A program made the position numbers and the translations under genes. Under the pieces are notes generated by a model. It saw only the letters and a program-made list of their open reading frames with translations, had not been told where the DNA came from and did not search any database. From contig OZ037766.1 in assembly GCA_964035545.1 (NCBI GenBank), forward strand, positions 18,565,581 to 18,629,580: a stretch of 64,000 nt of DNA, in the 5' to 3' direction. This document shows positions 24,807 through 38,656 of this stretch, in pieces; within the stretch, counting starts at the first letter, position 1, and every line of letters begins with the position of its first letter. Source of the stretch: Bugula neritina (lineage: Eukaryota; Bryozoa; Gymnolaemata; Cheilostomatida; Bugulidae).

Positions 24807-27800
24807 ATGTATCAGTATGTTACAGTGTATTTCAGTATGTTGCAGTATATTTCAGTATGTTACAATAAATTTCAGTATGTTACAGTATATTTCCGTAAAT
24901 TACTCTATACTTCAGTGAGTTGTAGTATATTTCAGTATCTTGCAGTTTATCTCAGTATGTTACAGTATATTTCAGTATGTTACAGTATATTTCAGTTTGT
25001 TACAGTAAATTTCAGTATGTTACAGTGCATTTGCAGATATTACACTATACTTCAGTGAGTTTTAGTGTCTTTCAGTATGTTGCAGTACATTTCGGTATCT
25101 TGCAACTTATTTCAATGTGTTGCAATGTAATTCAATATGTTACAGTGTATTTCAGTATGTTACAGTGTATTTCAGTATGTTGCAGTATTTTGCAATATAT
25201 ATCAGTATGTTACAGTGTATTTCAGTATGTTGCAGTATGTTTCAGTATGTTACAATAAATTTCAGTATGTTACAGTATATTTCCGTAAATTACACTATAC
25301 TTCAGTGAGTTGTAGTATATTTCAGTATCTTGCAGTATATCTCAGTATGTTACAGTATATTTCAGTATGTTGCAGTATATTTCAGCGTGTTTGAGTATAT
25401 TTCAGTATGACACAGTGCATTTCCAGATATTACGCTATACTTCAGTGAGTTTTAGTGTCTTTCAGTATGTTGCAGTATATTTCGGTATTTTGCAACATAT
25501 TTCAATATGTTGCAATGTATTTCAATATGTAACAGTGTATTTCAGTATGTTGCAGTATGTTGCAATGTATTTCAGTATGTTACAGTGTATTTCAGTAGGT
25601 TTCAGTATCTTGCAGTATATTTCAGCATGTTGCAGTATATTTCAGGATGTTGCAGTATATTTCAGTATGTTACAGTGTTTTGCAGTATTTTGCAGTATAT
25701 TTCAGTGTGTTACAGTATATTTCATTATGTTGCAGTATGTTGCAGTATATTTCAGTAGTTTGCAACATATTTCAGTAGGTTACCATATATTTCGGTATGT
25801 TGCAGCATATTTCAATGTGTTGCAGTGTATTTCAATATGTTACAGTGTATTTCAGTATGTTGCAGTATGTTGCAGTATGATGCAGCATGTTGCAGTGTAT
25901 TTCTGTATGTTACAGTGTAATTCGGAATGTTGCAGTATATTTCAGTATGTTACAGTATGTTTCAGTATGTTGCAGTATATTTCAGTGGGTTATAGTATAT
26001 TTCAGTATGATACAGCGTATTTCAGTATGTTACAGTGTATTTCAGTATGTTGCAGTATTTTGCAATATATTTCAGTATGTTACATCGTATTTCAGTATGT
26101 TGCAGTATATTTCAGTATGTTACAATAAATTTCAGTATGTTACAGTACATTGCCGTAAATTACACTATACTTCAGTGAGTTGTAGTATATTTCAGTATCT
26201 TGCAGTATATCTCAGTATGTTACTGTATATTTCAGTATGTTACAGTATATTTCAGTGTGTTACAGTAAATTTCAGTATGTTACAGTGCATTTGCAGATAT
26301 TACACTAAACTTTAGTGAGTTTTAGTGTCTTTCAGTATGTTGCAGTATATTTCAGTATGTTGCAGTATTTTGCAATATGTATCAGTATGTTACAGTGTAT
26401 TTCAGTATGTTGCAGTATATTTCAGTATGTTACAATAAATTTCAGTATGTTACAGTATATTTCCGTAAATTACTCTATACTTCAGTGAGTTGTAGTATAT
26501 TTCAGTATCTTGCAGTTTATCTCAGTATGTTACAGTATATTTCAGTATGTTACAGTATATTTCAGTTTGTTACAGTAAATTTCAGTATGTTACAGTGCAT
26601 TTGCAGATATTACACTATACTTCAGTGAGTTTTAGTGTCTTTCAGTATGTTGCAGTACATTTCGGTATCTTGCAACTTATTTCAATGGGTTGCAATGTAA
26701 TTCAATATGTTACAGTGTATTTCAGTATGTTACAGTGTATTTCAGTATGTTGCAGTATTTTGCAATATATATCAGTATGTTACAGTGTATTTCAGTATGT
26801 TGCAGTATATTTCAGTATGTTACAATAAATTTCAGTATGTTACAGTATATTTCCGTAAATTACACTATACTTCAGTGAGTTGTAGTATATTTCAGTATCT
26901 TGCAGTATATCTCAGTATGTTACAGTATATTTCAGTATGTTACAGTATATTTCAGTTTGTTACAGTAAATTTCAGTATGTTACAGTGCATTTGCAGATAT
27001 TACACTATACTTCAGTGAGTTTTAGTGTCTTTCATTATGTTGCAGTATATTTCAGTATGTTGCAGTATTTTGCAATACATTTTATTATGTTACAGTGTAT
27101 TTCAGTATGTTGCAGTATATTTCAGTTTGATACAATAACTTTCAGTATGTTACAGTACATTTCCGTAAATTACACTATACTTCAGTGAGTTGTAGTATAT
27201 TTCAGTATCTTGCAGTATATCTCAGTATGTTACAGTATATTTCAGTATGTTGCAGTATATTTCAGCGTGTTTGAGTATATTTCAGTATGACACAGTGCAT
27301 TTCCAGATATTACGCTATACTTCAGTGAGTTTTAGTCTCTTTCAGTATGTTGCAGTATATTTCGGTATTTTGCAACATATTTCAATATGTTGCAATGTAT
27401 TTCAATATGTTACAGTGTATTTCAGTATGTTGCAGTATGTTGCAATGTATTTCAGTATGTTACAGTGTAATTCAGTAGGTTTCAGTATCTTGCAGTATAT
27501 TTCAGCATGTTGCAGTATATTTCAGAATGTTGCAGTATATTTCAGTATGTTACAGTGTTTTGCAGTATTTTGCAGTATATTTCAGTGTGTTAAAGTATAT
27601 TTCATTATGTTGCAGTATGTTGCAGTATATTTCAGTAGTTTGCAACATATTTCAGTAGGTTGCCATATATTTCGGTATGTTGCAGCATATTTCAAAGTGT
27701 TGCAGTGTATTTCAATATGTTACAGTGTATTTCAGTATGTTGCAGTATGTTCCATTATGCTGCAGTGTATTTCTGTATGTTACAGTGTAATTCAGAATGT

Positions 27801-29808
27801 TGCAGTATATTTCGGTATGTTACAGTATGTTTCAGTATGTTGCAGTATATTTCAGTGGGTTATAGTATATTTCAGTATGATACAGCGTATTTCAGTATGT
27901 TACAGTGTATTTCAGTACGTTGCAGTATTTTGCAATATATTTCAGTATGTTACAGCGTATTTCAGTATGTTGCAGTATATTTCAGTATGTTACAATTAAT
28001 TTCAGTATGTTACAGTACATTGCCGTAAATTACACTATACTTCAGTGAGTTGTAGTATATTTCAGTATCTTGCAGTATATCTCAGTATGTTACTGTATAT
28101 TTCAGTAAGTTACAGTATATTTCAGTGTGTTACAGTAAATTTCAGTATGTTACAGTGCATTTGCAGATATTACACTATACTTTAGTGAGTTCTACTGTCT
28201 TTCAGTATGTTGCAGTATATTTCAGTATGTTGCAGTATTTTGCAATACATTTTATTATGTTACAGTGTATTTCAGTATGTTGCAGTATATTTCAGTTTGA
28301 TACAATAAATTTTAGTATGTTACAGTACATTTCCGTAAATTACACTATACTTCAGTGAGTTGTAGTATATTTCAGTATCTTGCAGTATACTTCAGTGAGT
28401 TTTAGTGTCTTTCAGTATGTTGCAGTATATTTCGGTATCTTGCAACTTATTTCAATGTGTTGCAATGTAATTCAATATATTACAGTGTATTTCAGTATGT
28501 TACAGTATATTTCAGTATGTTACAGTATATTTCAGTTTGTTACAGTAAGTTTCAGTATGATACAGTGCATTTGCAGATATTACACTATACTTCAGTGAGT
28601 TTTAGTGTCTTTCATTATGTTGCAGTATATTTCAGTATGTTGCAGTATTTTGCAATACATTTTATTATGTTACAGTGTATTTCAGTATGTTGCAGTATAT
28701 TTCAGTTTGATACAATAAATTTCAGTATGTTACAGTACATTTCCGTAAATTACACTATACTTCAGTGAGTTGTAGTATATTTCAGTATCTTGCAGTATAT
28801 CTCAGTATGTTACAGTATATTTCAGTATGTTGCAGTATATTTCAGCGTGTTTGAGTATATTTCAGTATGACACAGTGCATTTCCAGATATTACGCTATAC
28901 TTCAGTGAGTTTTAGTGTCTTTCAGTATGTTGCAGTATATTTCGGTATTTTGCAACATATTTCAATATGTTGCAATGTATTTCAATATGTTACATCGTAT
29001 TTCAGTATGTTGCAGTATATTTCAGTATGTTACAATAAATTTCAGTATGTTACAGTACATTGCCGTAAATTACACTATACTTCAGTGAGTTGTAGTATAT
29101 TTCAGTATCTTGCAGTATATCTCAGTATGTTACTGTATATTTCAGTATGTTACAGTATATTTCAGTGTGTTACAGTAAATTTCAGTATGTTACAGTGCAT
29201 TTGCAGATATTACACTAAACTTTAGTGAGTTTTAGTGTCTTTCAGTATGTTGCAGTATATTTCAGTATGTTGCAGTATTTTGCAATATGTATCAGTATGT
29301 TACAGTGTATTTCAGTATGTTGCAGTATATTTCAGTATGTTACAATAAATTTCAGTATGTTACAGTATATTTCCGTAAATTACTCTATACTTCAGTGAGT
29401 TGTAGTATATTTCAGTATCTTGCAGTTTATCTCAGTATGTTACAGTATATTTCAGTATGTTACAGTATATTTCAGTTTGTTACAGTAAATTTCAGTATGT
29501 TACAGTGCATTTGCAGATATTACACTATACTTCAGTGAGTTTTAGTGTCTTTCAGTATGTTGCAGTACATTTCGGTATCTTGCAACTTATTTCAATGTGT
29601 TGCAATGTAATTCAATATGTTACAGTGTATTTCAGTATGTTACAGTGTATTTCAGTATGTTGCAGTATTTTGCAATATATATCAGTATGTTACAGTGTAT
29701 TTCAGTATGTTGCAGTATATTTCAGTATGTTACAATAAATTTCAGTATGTTACAGTATATTTCCGTAAATTACACTATACTTCAGTGAGTTGTAGTATAT
29801 TTCAGTAT
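24807..29808 (+). repeat. Long-range copy of 13,509-18,590
   Basis: About 5 kb that matches 13,509-18,590. The offset is 11,298 bp at first, 11,318 bp after a two-monomer gain near 26,700, and 11,218 bp after a 100-bp loss near 28,240-28,400. All three changes are whole monomers. The copied segment spans several block boundaries (markers 25,387, 27,267 and 28,847 against 14,089, 15,949 and 17,629), so it is one large event or its remains. Its right part overlaps the first copy of the 3,010-bp repeat. Confidence 0.8.
28361..28400 (+). other. Recombination junction (100-bp deletion)
   Basis: Around 28,381 the expected ATATCTCAGT after ATCTTGCAGT is replaced by ATACTTCAGT GAGTTTTAGT, which joins one cassette type directly to the end of the other. 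Compared with 31,250-31,410 in the next repeat copy, about 100 bp are missing. The join keeps the 10-bp register. Confidence 0.72.
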
Positions 29809-31466
29809 CTTGCAGTATATCTCAGTATGTTACAGTATATTTCAGTATGTTACAGTATATTTCAGTTTGTTACAGTAAATTTCAGTATGTTACAGTGCAT
29901 TTGCAGATATTACACTATACTTCAGTGAGTTTTAGTGTCTTTCATTATGTTGCAGTATATTTCAGTATGTTGCAGTATTTTGCAATACATTTTATTATGT
30001 TACAGTGTATTTCAGTATGTTGCAGTATATTTCAGTTTGATACAATAACTTTCAGTATGTTACAGTACATTTCCGTAAATTACACTATACTTCAGTGAGT
30101 TGTAGTATATTTCAGTATCTTGCAGTATATCTCAGTATGTTACAGTATATTTCAGTATGTTGCAGTATATTTCAGCGTGTTTGAGTATATTTCAGTATGA
30201 CACAGTGCATTTCCAGATATTACGCTATACTTCAGTGAGTTTTAGTCTCTTTCAGTATGTTGCAGTATATTTCGGTATTTTGCAACATATTTCAATATGT
30301 TGCAATGTATTTCAATATGTTACAGTGTATTTCAGTATGTTGCAGTATGTTGCAATGTATTTCAGTATGTTACAGTGTAATTCAGTAGGTTTCAGTATCT
30401 TGCAGTATATTTCAGCATGTTGCAGTATATTTCAGGATGTTGCAGTACATTTCAGTATGTTACAGTGTTTTGCAGTATTTTGCAGTATATTTCAGTGTGT
30501 TAAAGTATATTTCATTATGTTGCAGTATGTTGCAGTATATTTCAGTAGTTTGCAACATATTTCAGTAGGTTACCATATATTTCGGTATGTTGCAGCATAT
30601 TTCAAAGTGTTGCAGTGTATTTCAATATGTTACAGTGTATTTCAGTATGTTGCAGTATGTTCCATTATGCTGCAGTGTATTTCTGTATGTTCCAGTGTAA
30701 TTCAGAATGTTGCAGTATATTTCGGTATGTTACAGTATGTTTCAGTATGTTGCAGTATATTTCAGTGGGTTATAGTATATTTCAGTATGATACAGCGTAT
30801 TTCAGTATGTTACAGTGTATTTCAGTATGTTGCAGTATTTTGCAATATATTTCAGTATGTTACAGCGTATTTCAGTATGTTGCAGTATATTTCAGTATGT
30901 TACAATTAATTTCAGTATGTTACAGTACATTGCCGTAAATTACACTATACTTCAGTGAGTTGTAGTATATTTCAGTATCTTGCAGTATATCTCAGTATGT
31001 TACTGTATATTTCAGTAAGTTACAGTATATTTCAGTGTGTTACAGTAAATTTCAGTATGTTACAGTGCATTTGCAGATATTACACTATACTTTAGTGAGT
31101 TTTACTGTCTTTCAGTATGTTGCAGTATATTTCAGTATGTTGCAGTATTTTGCAATACATATCAGTATGTTACAGCGTATTTCAGTATGTTGCAGTACAT
31201 TTCAGTATGTTACAATAAATTTCAGTATGTTACAGTATATTTCCGCAAATTACTCTATACTTCAGTGAGTTGTAGTATATTTCAGTATCTTGCAGTATAT
31301 CTCAGTATGTTAGAGTATATTTCAGTATGTTACTGTATTATTCAGTTTGTTACAGTAAATTTCAGTATGTTACAGTGCATTTGCAGATATTACACTATAC
31401 TTCAGTGAGTTTTAGTGTCTTTCAGTATGTTGCAGTATATTTCGGTATCTTGCAACTTATTTCAAT
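28457..31466 (+). repeat. Higher-order repeat C, copy 1 (3,010 bp)
   Basis: First of three copies of a 3,010-bp repeat made of two blocks, 1,330 bp and 1,680 bp between markers at 28,847, 30,177 and 31,857. The first block has GTCTTTCAGT after its marker and the second has CTCTTTCAGT, so the two types alternate. A private variant, ATGTTCCAGT before GTAATTCAGA (near 30,687), is shared by all copies of repeat C but not by the related block at 27,790. Confidence 0.88.
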
Positions 31467-32856
31467 GTGTTGCAATGTAATTCAATATATTACAGTGTAT
31501 TTCAGTATGTTACAGTATATTTCAGTATGTTACAGTATATTTCAGTTTGTTACAGTAAGTTTCAGTATGATACAGTGCATTTGCAGATATTACACTATAC
31601 TTCAGTGAGTTTTAGTGTCTTTCATTATGTTGCAGTATATTTCAGTATGTTGCAGTATTTTGCAATACATTTCATTATGTTACAGTGTATTTCAGTATGT
31701 TGCAGTATATTTCAGTTTGATACAATAAATTTCAGTATGTTACAGTACATTTCCGTAAATTACACTATACTTCAGTGAGTTGTAGTATATTTCAGTATCT
31801 TGCAGTATATCTCAGTATGTTACAGTATATTTCAGTATGTTGCAGTATATTTCAGCGTGTTTGAGTATATTTCAGTATGACACAGTGCATTTCCAGATAT
31901 TACGCTATACTTCAGTGAGTTTTAGTGTCTTTCAGTATGTTGCAGTATATTTCGGTATTTTGCAACATATTTCAATATGTTGCAATGTATTTCAATATGT
32001 TACATCGTATTTCAGTATGTTGCAGTATATTTCAGTATGTTACAATAAATTTCAGTATGTTACAGTACATTGCCGTAAATTACACTATACTTCAGTGAGT
32101 TGTAGTATATTTCAGTATCTTGCAGTATATCTCAGTATGTTACTGTATATTTCAGTATGTTACAGTATATTTCAGTGTGTTACAGTAAATTTCAGTATGT
32201 TACAGTGCATTTGCAGATATTACACTAAACTTTGGTGAGTTTTAGTGTCTTTCAGTATGTTGCAGTATATTTCAGTATGTTGCAGTATTTTGCAATATGT
32301 ATCAGTATGTTACAGTGTATTTCAGTATGTTGCAGTATATTTCAGTATGTTACAATAAATTTCAGTATGTTACAGTATATTTCTGTAAATTACTCTATAC
32401 TTCAGTGAGTTGTAGTATATTTCAGTATCTTGCAGTTTATCTCAGTATGTTACAGTATATTTCAGTATGTTACAGTATATTTCAGTTTGTTACAGTAAAT
32501 TTCAGTATGTTACAGTGCATTTGCAGATATTACACTATACTTCAGTGAGTTTTAGTGTCTTTCAGTATGTTGCAGTACATTTCGGTATCTTGCAACTTAT
32601 TTCAATGTGTTGCAATGTAATTCAATATGTTACAGTGTATTTCAGTATGTTACAGTGTATTTCAGTATGTTGCAGTATTTTGCAATATATATCAGTATGT
32701 TACAGTGTATTTCAGTATGTTGCAGTATATTTCAGTATGTTACAATAAATTTCAGTATGTTACAGTATATTTCCGTAAATTACACTATACTTCAGTGAGT
32801 TGTAGTATATTTCAGTATCTTGCAGTATATCTCAGTATGTTACAGTATATTTCAGT

Positions 32857-34026
32857 ATGTTACAGTATATTTCAGTTTGTTACAGTAAATTTCAGTATGT
32901 AACAGTGCATTTGCAGATATTACACTATACTTCAGTGAGTTTTAGTGTCTTTCATTATGTTGCAGTATATTTCAGTATGTTGCAGTATTTTGCAATACAT
33001 TTTATTATGTTACAGTGTATTTCAGTATGTTGCAGTATATTTCAGGTTGATACAATAACTTTCAGTATGTTACAGTACATTTCCGTAAATTACACTATAC
33101 TTCAGTGAGTTGTAGTATATTTCAGTATCTTGCAGTATATCTCAGTATGTTACAGTATATTTCAGTATGTTGCAGTATATTTCAGCGTGTTTGAGTATAT
33201 TTCAGTATGACACAGTGCATTTCCAGATATTACGCTATACTTCAGTGAGTTTTAGTCTCTTTCAGTATGTTGCAGTATATTTCGGTATTTTGCAACATAT
33301 TTCAATATGTTGCAATGTATTTCAATATGTTACAGTGTATTTCAGTATGTTGCAGTATGTTGCAATGTATTTCAGTATGTTACAGTGTAATTCAATAGGT
33401 TTCAGTATCTTGCAGTATATTTCAGCATGTTGCAGTATATTTCAGGATGTTGCAGTACATTTCAGTATGTTACAGTGTTTTGCAGTATTTTGCAGTATAT
33501 TTCAGTGTGTTAAAGTATATTTCATTATGTTGCAGTATGTTGCAGTATATTTCAGTAGTTTGCAACATATTTCAGTAGGTTACCATATATTTCGGTATGT
33601 TGCAGCATATTTCAAAGTGTTGCAGTGTATTTCAATATGTTACAGTGTATTTCAGTATGTTGCAGTATGTTCCATTATGCTGCAGTGTATTTCTGTATGT
33701 TCCAGTGTAATTCAGAATGTTGCAGTATATTTCGGTATGTTACAGTATGTTTCAGTATGTTGCAGTATATTTCAGTGGGTTATAGTATATTTCAGTATGA
33801 TACAGCGTATTTCAGTATGTTACAGTGTATTTCAGTATGTTGCAGTATTTTGCAATATATTTCAGTATGTTACAGCGTATTTCAGTATGTTGCAGTATAT
33901 TTCAGTATGTTACAATTAATTTCAGTATGTTACAGTACATTGCCGTAAATTACACTATACTTCAGTGAGTTGTAGTATATTTCAGTATCTTGCAGTATAT
34001 CTCAGTATGTTACAGTATATTTCAGT
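32857..34026 (+). repeat. 1,170-bp unit, first copy inside repeat C copy 2
   Basis: This unit is followed directly by a near-identical 1,170-bp unit. It differs from the second in carrying ATATTTCAGG TTGATACAAT (near 33,037) where the second has ATATTTCAGT. It also has ATGTAACAGT near 32,897, which puts a TAA in one frame, and TCAATAGGT near 33,392. The CAGGTTGATA variant recurs near 37,225, so this copy and the one in repeat C copy 3 share a marker that the adjacent second unit lacks. Confidence 0.85.
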
Positions 34027-35196
34027 ATGTTACAGTATATTTCAGTTTGTTACAGTAAATTTCAGTATGTTACAGTGCATTTGCAGATATTACACTATAC
34101 TTCAGTGAGTTTTAGTGTCTTTCATTATGTTGCAGTATATTTCAGTATGTTGCAGTATTTTGCAATACATTTTATTATGTTACAGTGTATTTCAGTATGT
34201 TGCAGTATATTTCAGTTTGATACAATAACTTTCAGTATGTTACAGTACATTTCCGTAAATTACACTATACTTCAGTGAGTTGTAGTATATTTCAGTATCT
34301 TGCAGTATATCTCAGTATGTTACAGTATATTTCAGTATGTTGCAGTATATTTCAGCGTGTTTGAGTATATTTCAGTATGACACAGTGCATTTCCAGATAT
34401 TACGCTATACTTCAGTGAGTTTTAGTCTCTTTCAGTATGTTGCAGTATATTTCGGTATTTTGCAACATATTTCAATATGTTGCAATGTATTTCAATATGT
34501 TACAGTGTATTTCAGTATGTTGCAGTATGTTGCAATGTATTTCAGTATGTTACAGTGTAATTCAGTAGGTTTCAGTATCTTGCAGTATATTTCAGCATGT
34601 TGCAGTATATTTCAGGATGTTGCAGTACATTTCAGTATGTTACAGTGTTTTGCAGTATTTTGCAGTATATTTCAGTGTGTTAAAGTATATTTCATTATGT
34701 TGCAGTATGTTGCAGTATATTTCAGTAGTTTGCAACATATTTCAGTAGGTTACCATATATTTCGGTATGTTGCAGCATATTTCAAAGTGTTGCAGTGTAT
34801 TTCAATATGTTACAGTGTATTTCAGTATGTTGCAGTATGTTCCATTATGCTGCAGTGTATTTCTGTATGTTCCAGTGTAATTCAGAATGTTGCAGTATAT
34901 TTCGGTATGTTACAGTATGTTTCAGTATGTTGCAGTATATTTCAGTGGGTTATAGTATATTTCAGTATGATACAGCGTATTTCAGTATGTTACAGTGTAT
35001 TTCAGTATGTTGCAGTATTTTGCAATATATTTCAGTATGTTACAGCGTATTTCAGTATGTTGCAGTATATTTCAGTATGTTACAATTAATTTTAGTATGT
35101 TACAGTACATTGCCGTAAATTACACTATACTTCAGTGAGTTGTAGTATATTTCAGTATCTTGCAGTATATCTCAGTATGTTACTGTATATTTCAGT
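34027..35196 (+). repeat. 1,170-bp unit, second copy inside repeat C copy 2
   Basis: A tandem duplicate of 32,857-34,026. It has CAGTTTGATA instead of CAGGTTGATA and TTTAGTATGT near 35,091 instead of TTCAGTATGT. A 1,170-bp spacing is also seen between 20,095 and 21,265, so this segment length has been duplicated in at least two places. Confidence 0.85.
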
Positions 35197-35646
35197 AAGT
35201 TACAGTATATTTCAGTGTGTTACAGTAAATTTCAGTATGTTACAGTGCATTTGCAGATATTACACTATACTTTAGTGAGTTTTACTGTCTTTCAGTATGT
35301 TGCAGTATATTTCAGTATGTTGCAGTATTTTGCAATACATATCAGTATGTTACAGCGTATTTCAGTATGTTGCAGTACATTTCAGTATGTTACAATAAAT
35401 TTCAGTATGTTACAGTATATTTCCGCAAATTACTCTATACTTCAGTGAGTTGTAGTATATTTCAGTATCTTGCAGTATATCTCAGTATGTTAGAGTATAT
35501 TTCAGTATGTTACTGTATTATTCAGTTTGTTACAGTAAATTTCAGTATGTTACAGTGCATTTGCAGATATTACACTATACTTCAGTGAGTTTTAGTGTCT
35601 TTCAGTATGTTGCAGTATATTTCGGTATCTTGCAACTTATTTCAAT

Positions 35647-38600
35647 GTGTTGCAATGTAATTCAATATATTACAGTGTATTTCAGTATGTTACAGTATAT
35701 TTCAGTATGTTACAGTATATTTCAGTTTGTTACAGTAAGTTTCAGTATGATACAGTGCATTTGCAGATATTACACTATACTTCAGTGAGTTTTAGTGTCT
35801 TTCATTATGTTGCAGTATATTTCAGTATGTTGCAGTATTTTGCAATACATTTCATTATGTTACAGTGTATTTCAGTATGTTGCAGTATATTTCAGTTTGA
35901 TACAATAAATTTCAGTATGTTACAGTACATTTCCGTAAATTACACTATACTTCAGTGAGTTGTAGTATATTTCAGTATCTTGCAGTATATCTCAGTATGT
36001 TACAGTATATTTCAGTATGTTGCAGTATATTTCAGCGTGTTTGAGTATATTTCAGTATGACACAGTGCATTTCCAGATATTACGCTATACTTCAGTGAGT
36101 TTTAGTGTCTTTCAGTATGTTGCAGTATATTTCGGTATTTTGCAACATATTTCAATATGTTGCAATGTATTTCAATATGTTACATCGTATTTCAGTATGT
36201 TGCAGTATATTTCAGTATGTTACAATAAATTTCAGTATGTTACAGTACATTGCCGTAAATTACACTATACTTCAGTGAGTTGTAGTATATTTCAGTATCT
36301 TGCAGTATATCTCAGTATGTTACTGTATATTTCAGTATGTTACAGTATATTTCAGTGTGTTACAGTAAATTTCAGTATGTTACAGTGCATTTGCAGATAT
36401 TACACTAAACTTTGGTGAGTTTTAGTGTCTTTCAGTATGTTGCAGTATATTTCAGTATGTTGCAGTATTTTGCAATATGTATCAGTATGTTACAGTGTAT
36501 TTCAGTATGTTGCAGTATATTTCAGTATGTTACAATAAATTTCAGTATGTTACAGTATATTTCCGTAAATTACTCTATACTTCAGTGAGTTGTAGTATAT
36601 TTCAGTATCTTGCAGTTTATCTCAGTATGTTACAGTATATTTCAGTATGTTACAGTATATTTCAGTTTGTTACAGTAAATTTCAGTATGTTACAGTGCAT
36701 TTGCAGATATTACACTATACTTCAGTGAGTTTTAGTGTCTTTCAGTATGTTGCAGTACATTTCGGTATCTTGCAACTTATTTCAATGTGTTGCAATGTAA
36801 TTCAATATGTTACAGTGTATTTCAGTATGTTACAGTGTATTTCAGTATGTTGCAGTATTTTGCAATATATATCAGTATGTTACAGTGTATTTCAGTATGT
36901 TGCAGTATATTTCAGTATGTTACAATAAATTTCAGTATGTTACAGTATATTTCCGTAAATTACACTATACTTCAGTGAGTTGTAGTATATTTCAGTATCT
37001 TGCAGTATATCTCAGTATGTTACAGTATATTTCAGTATGTTACAGTATATTTCAGTTTGTTACAGTAAATTTCAGTATGTTACAGTGCATTTGCAGATAT
37101 TACACTATACTTCAGTGAGTTTTAGTGTCTTTCATTATGTTGCAGTATATTTCAGTATGTTGCAGTATTTTGCAATACATTTTATTATGTTACAGTGTAT
37201 TTCAGTATGTTGCAGTATATTTCAGGTTGATACAATAACTTTCAGTATGTTACAGTACATTTCCGTAAATTACACTATACTTCAGTGAGTTGTAGTATAT
37301 TTCAGTATCTTGCAGTATATCTCAGTATGTTACAGTATATTTCAGTATGTTGCAGTATATTTCAGCGTGTTTGAGTATATTTCAGTATGACACAGTGCAT
37401 TTCCAGATATTACGCTATACTTCAGTGAGTTTTAGTCTCTTTCAGTATGTTGCAGTATATTTCGGTATTTTGCAACATATTTCAATATGTTGCAATGTAT
37501 TTCAATATGTTACAGTGTATTTCAGTATGTTGCAGTATGTTGCAATGTATTTCAGTATGTTACAGTGTAATTCAGTAGGTTTCAGTATCTTGCAGTATAT
37601 TTCAGCATGTTGCAGTATATTTCAGGATGTTGCAGTACATTTCAGTATGTTACAGTGTTTTGCAGTATTTTGCAGTATATTTCAGTGTGTTAAAGTATAT
37701 TTCATTATGTTGCAGTATGTTGCAGTATATTTCAGTAGTTTGCAACATATTTCAGTAGGTTACCATATATTTCGGTATGTTGCAGCATATTTCAAAGTGT
37801 TGCAGTGTATTTCAATATGTTACAGTGTATTTCAGTATGTTGCAGTATGTTCCATTATGCTGCAGTGTATTTCTGTATGTTCCAGTGTAATTCAGAATGT
37901 TGCAGTATATTTCGGTATGTTACAGTATGTTTCAGTATGTTGCAGTATATTTCAGTGGGTTATAGTATATTTCAGTATGATACAGCGTATTTCAGTATGT
38001 TACAGTGTATTTCAGTATGTTGCAGTATTTTGCAATATATTTCAGTATGTTACAGCGTATTTCAGTATGTTGCAGTATATTTCAGTATGTTACAATTAAT
38101 TTCAGTATGTTACAGTACATTGCCGTAAATTACACTATACTTCAGTGAGTTGTAGTATATTTCAGTATCTTGCAGTATATCTCAGTATGTTACTGTATAT
38201 TTCAGTAAGTTACAGTATATTTCAGTGTGTTACAGTAAATTTCAGTATGTTACAGTGCATTTGCAGATATTACACTATACTTTAGTGAGTTTTACTGTCT
38301 TTCAGTATGTTGCAGTATATTTCAGTATGTTGCAGTATTTTGCAATACATATCAGTATGTTACAGCGTATTTCAGTATGTTGCAGTATATTTCAGTATGT
38401 TACAATAAATTTCAGTATGTTACAGTATATTTCCGTAAATTACTCTATACTTCAGTGAGTTGTAGTATATTTCAGTATCTTGCAGTATATCTCAGTATGT
38501 TAGAGTATATTTCAGTATGTTACTGTATTATTCAGTTTGTTACAGTAAATTTCAGTATGTTACAGTGCATTTGCAGATATTACACTACACTTCAGTGAGT

Positions 38601-38656
38601 TTTAGTGTCTTTCAGTATGTTGCAGTATATTTCGGTATCTTGCAACTTATTTCAAT
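35647..38656 (+). repeat. Higher-order repeat C, copy 3 (3,010 bp)
   Basis: Third copy of repeat C, with markers at 36,037 and 37,367. It repeats the single-unit structure without the 1,170-bp duplication. It shares TTTGGTGAGT (36,411) with copy 2 but not with copy 1 (29,221, TTTAGTGAGT). Its right end runs on into a related segment from 38,657 that diverges after about 38,820. Confidence 0.87.

Larger units (their letters stand above)
31467..35646 (+). repeat. Higher-order repeat C, copy 2 with internal duplication (4,180 bp)
   Basis: The second copy is 4,180 bp long, which is 3,010 plus 1,170 bp. The extra length is a tandem duplication of 32,857-34,026. Markers are at 31,857, 33,187, 34,357 and 36,037. 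Variants such as TTTGGTGAGT (32,231) and ATTTCCGCAAAT (near 31,240) also appear 4,180 bp downstream in or next to copy 3. Confidence 0.88.
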
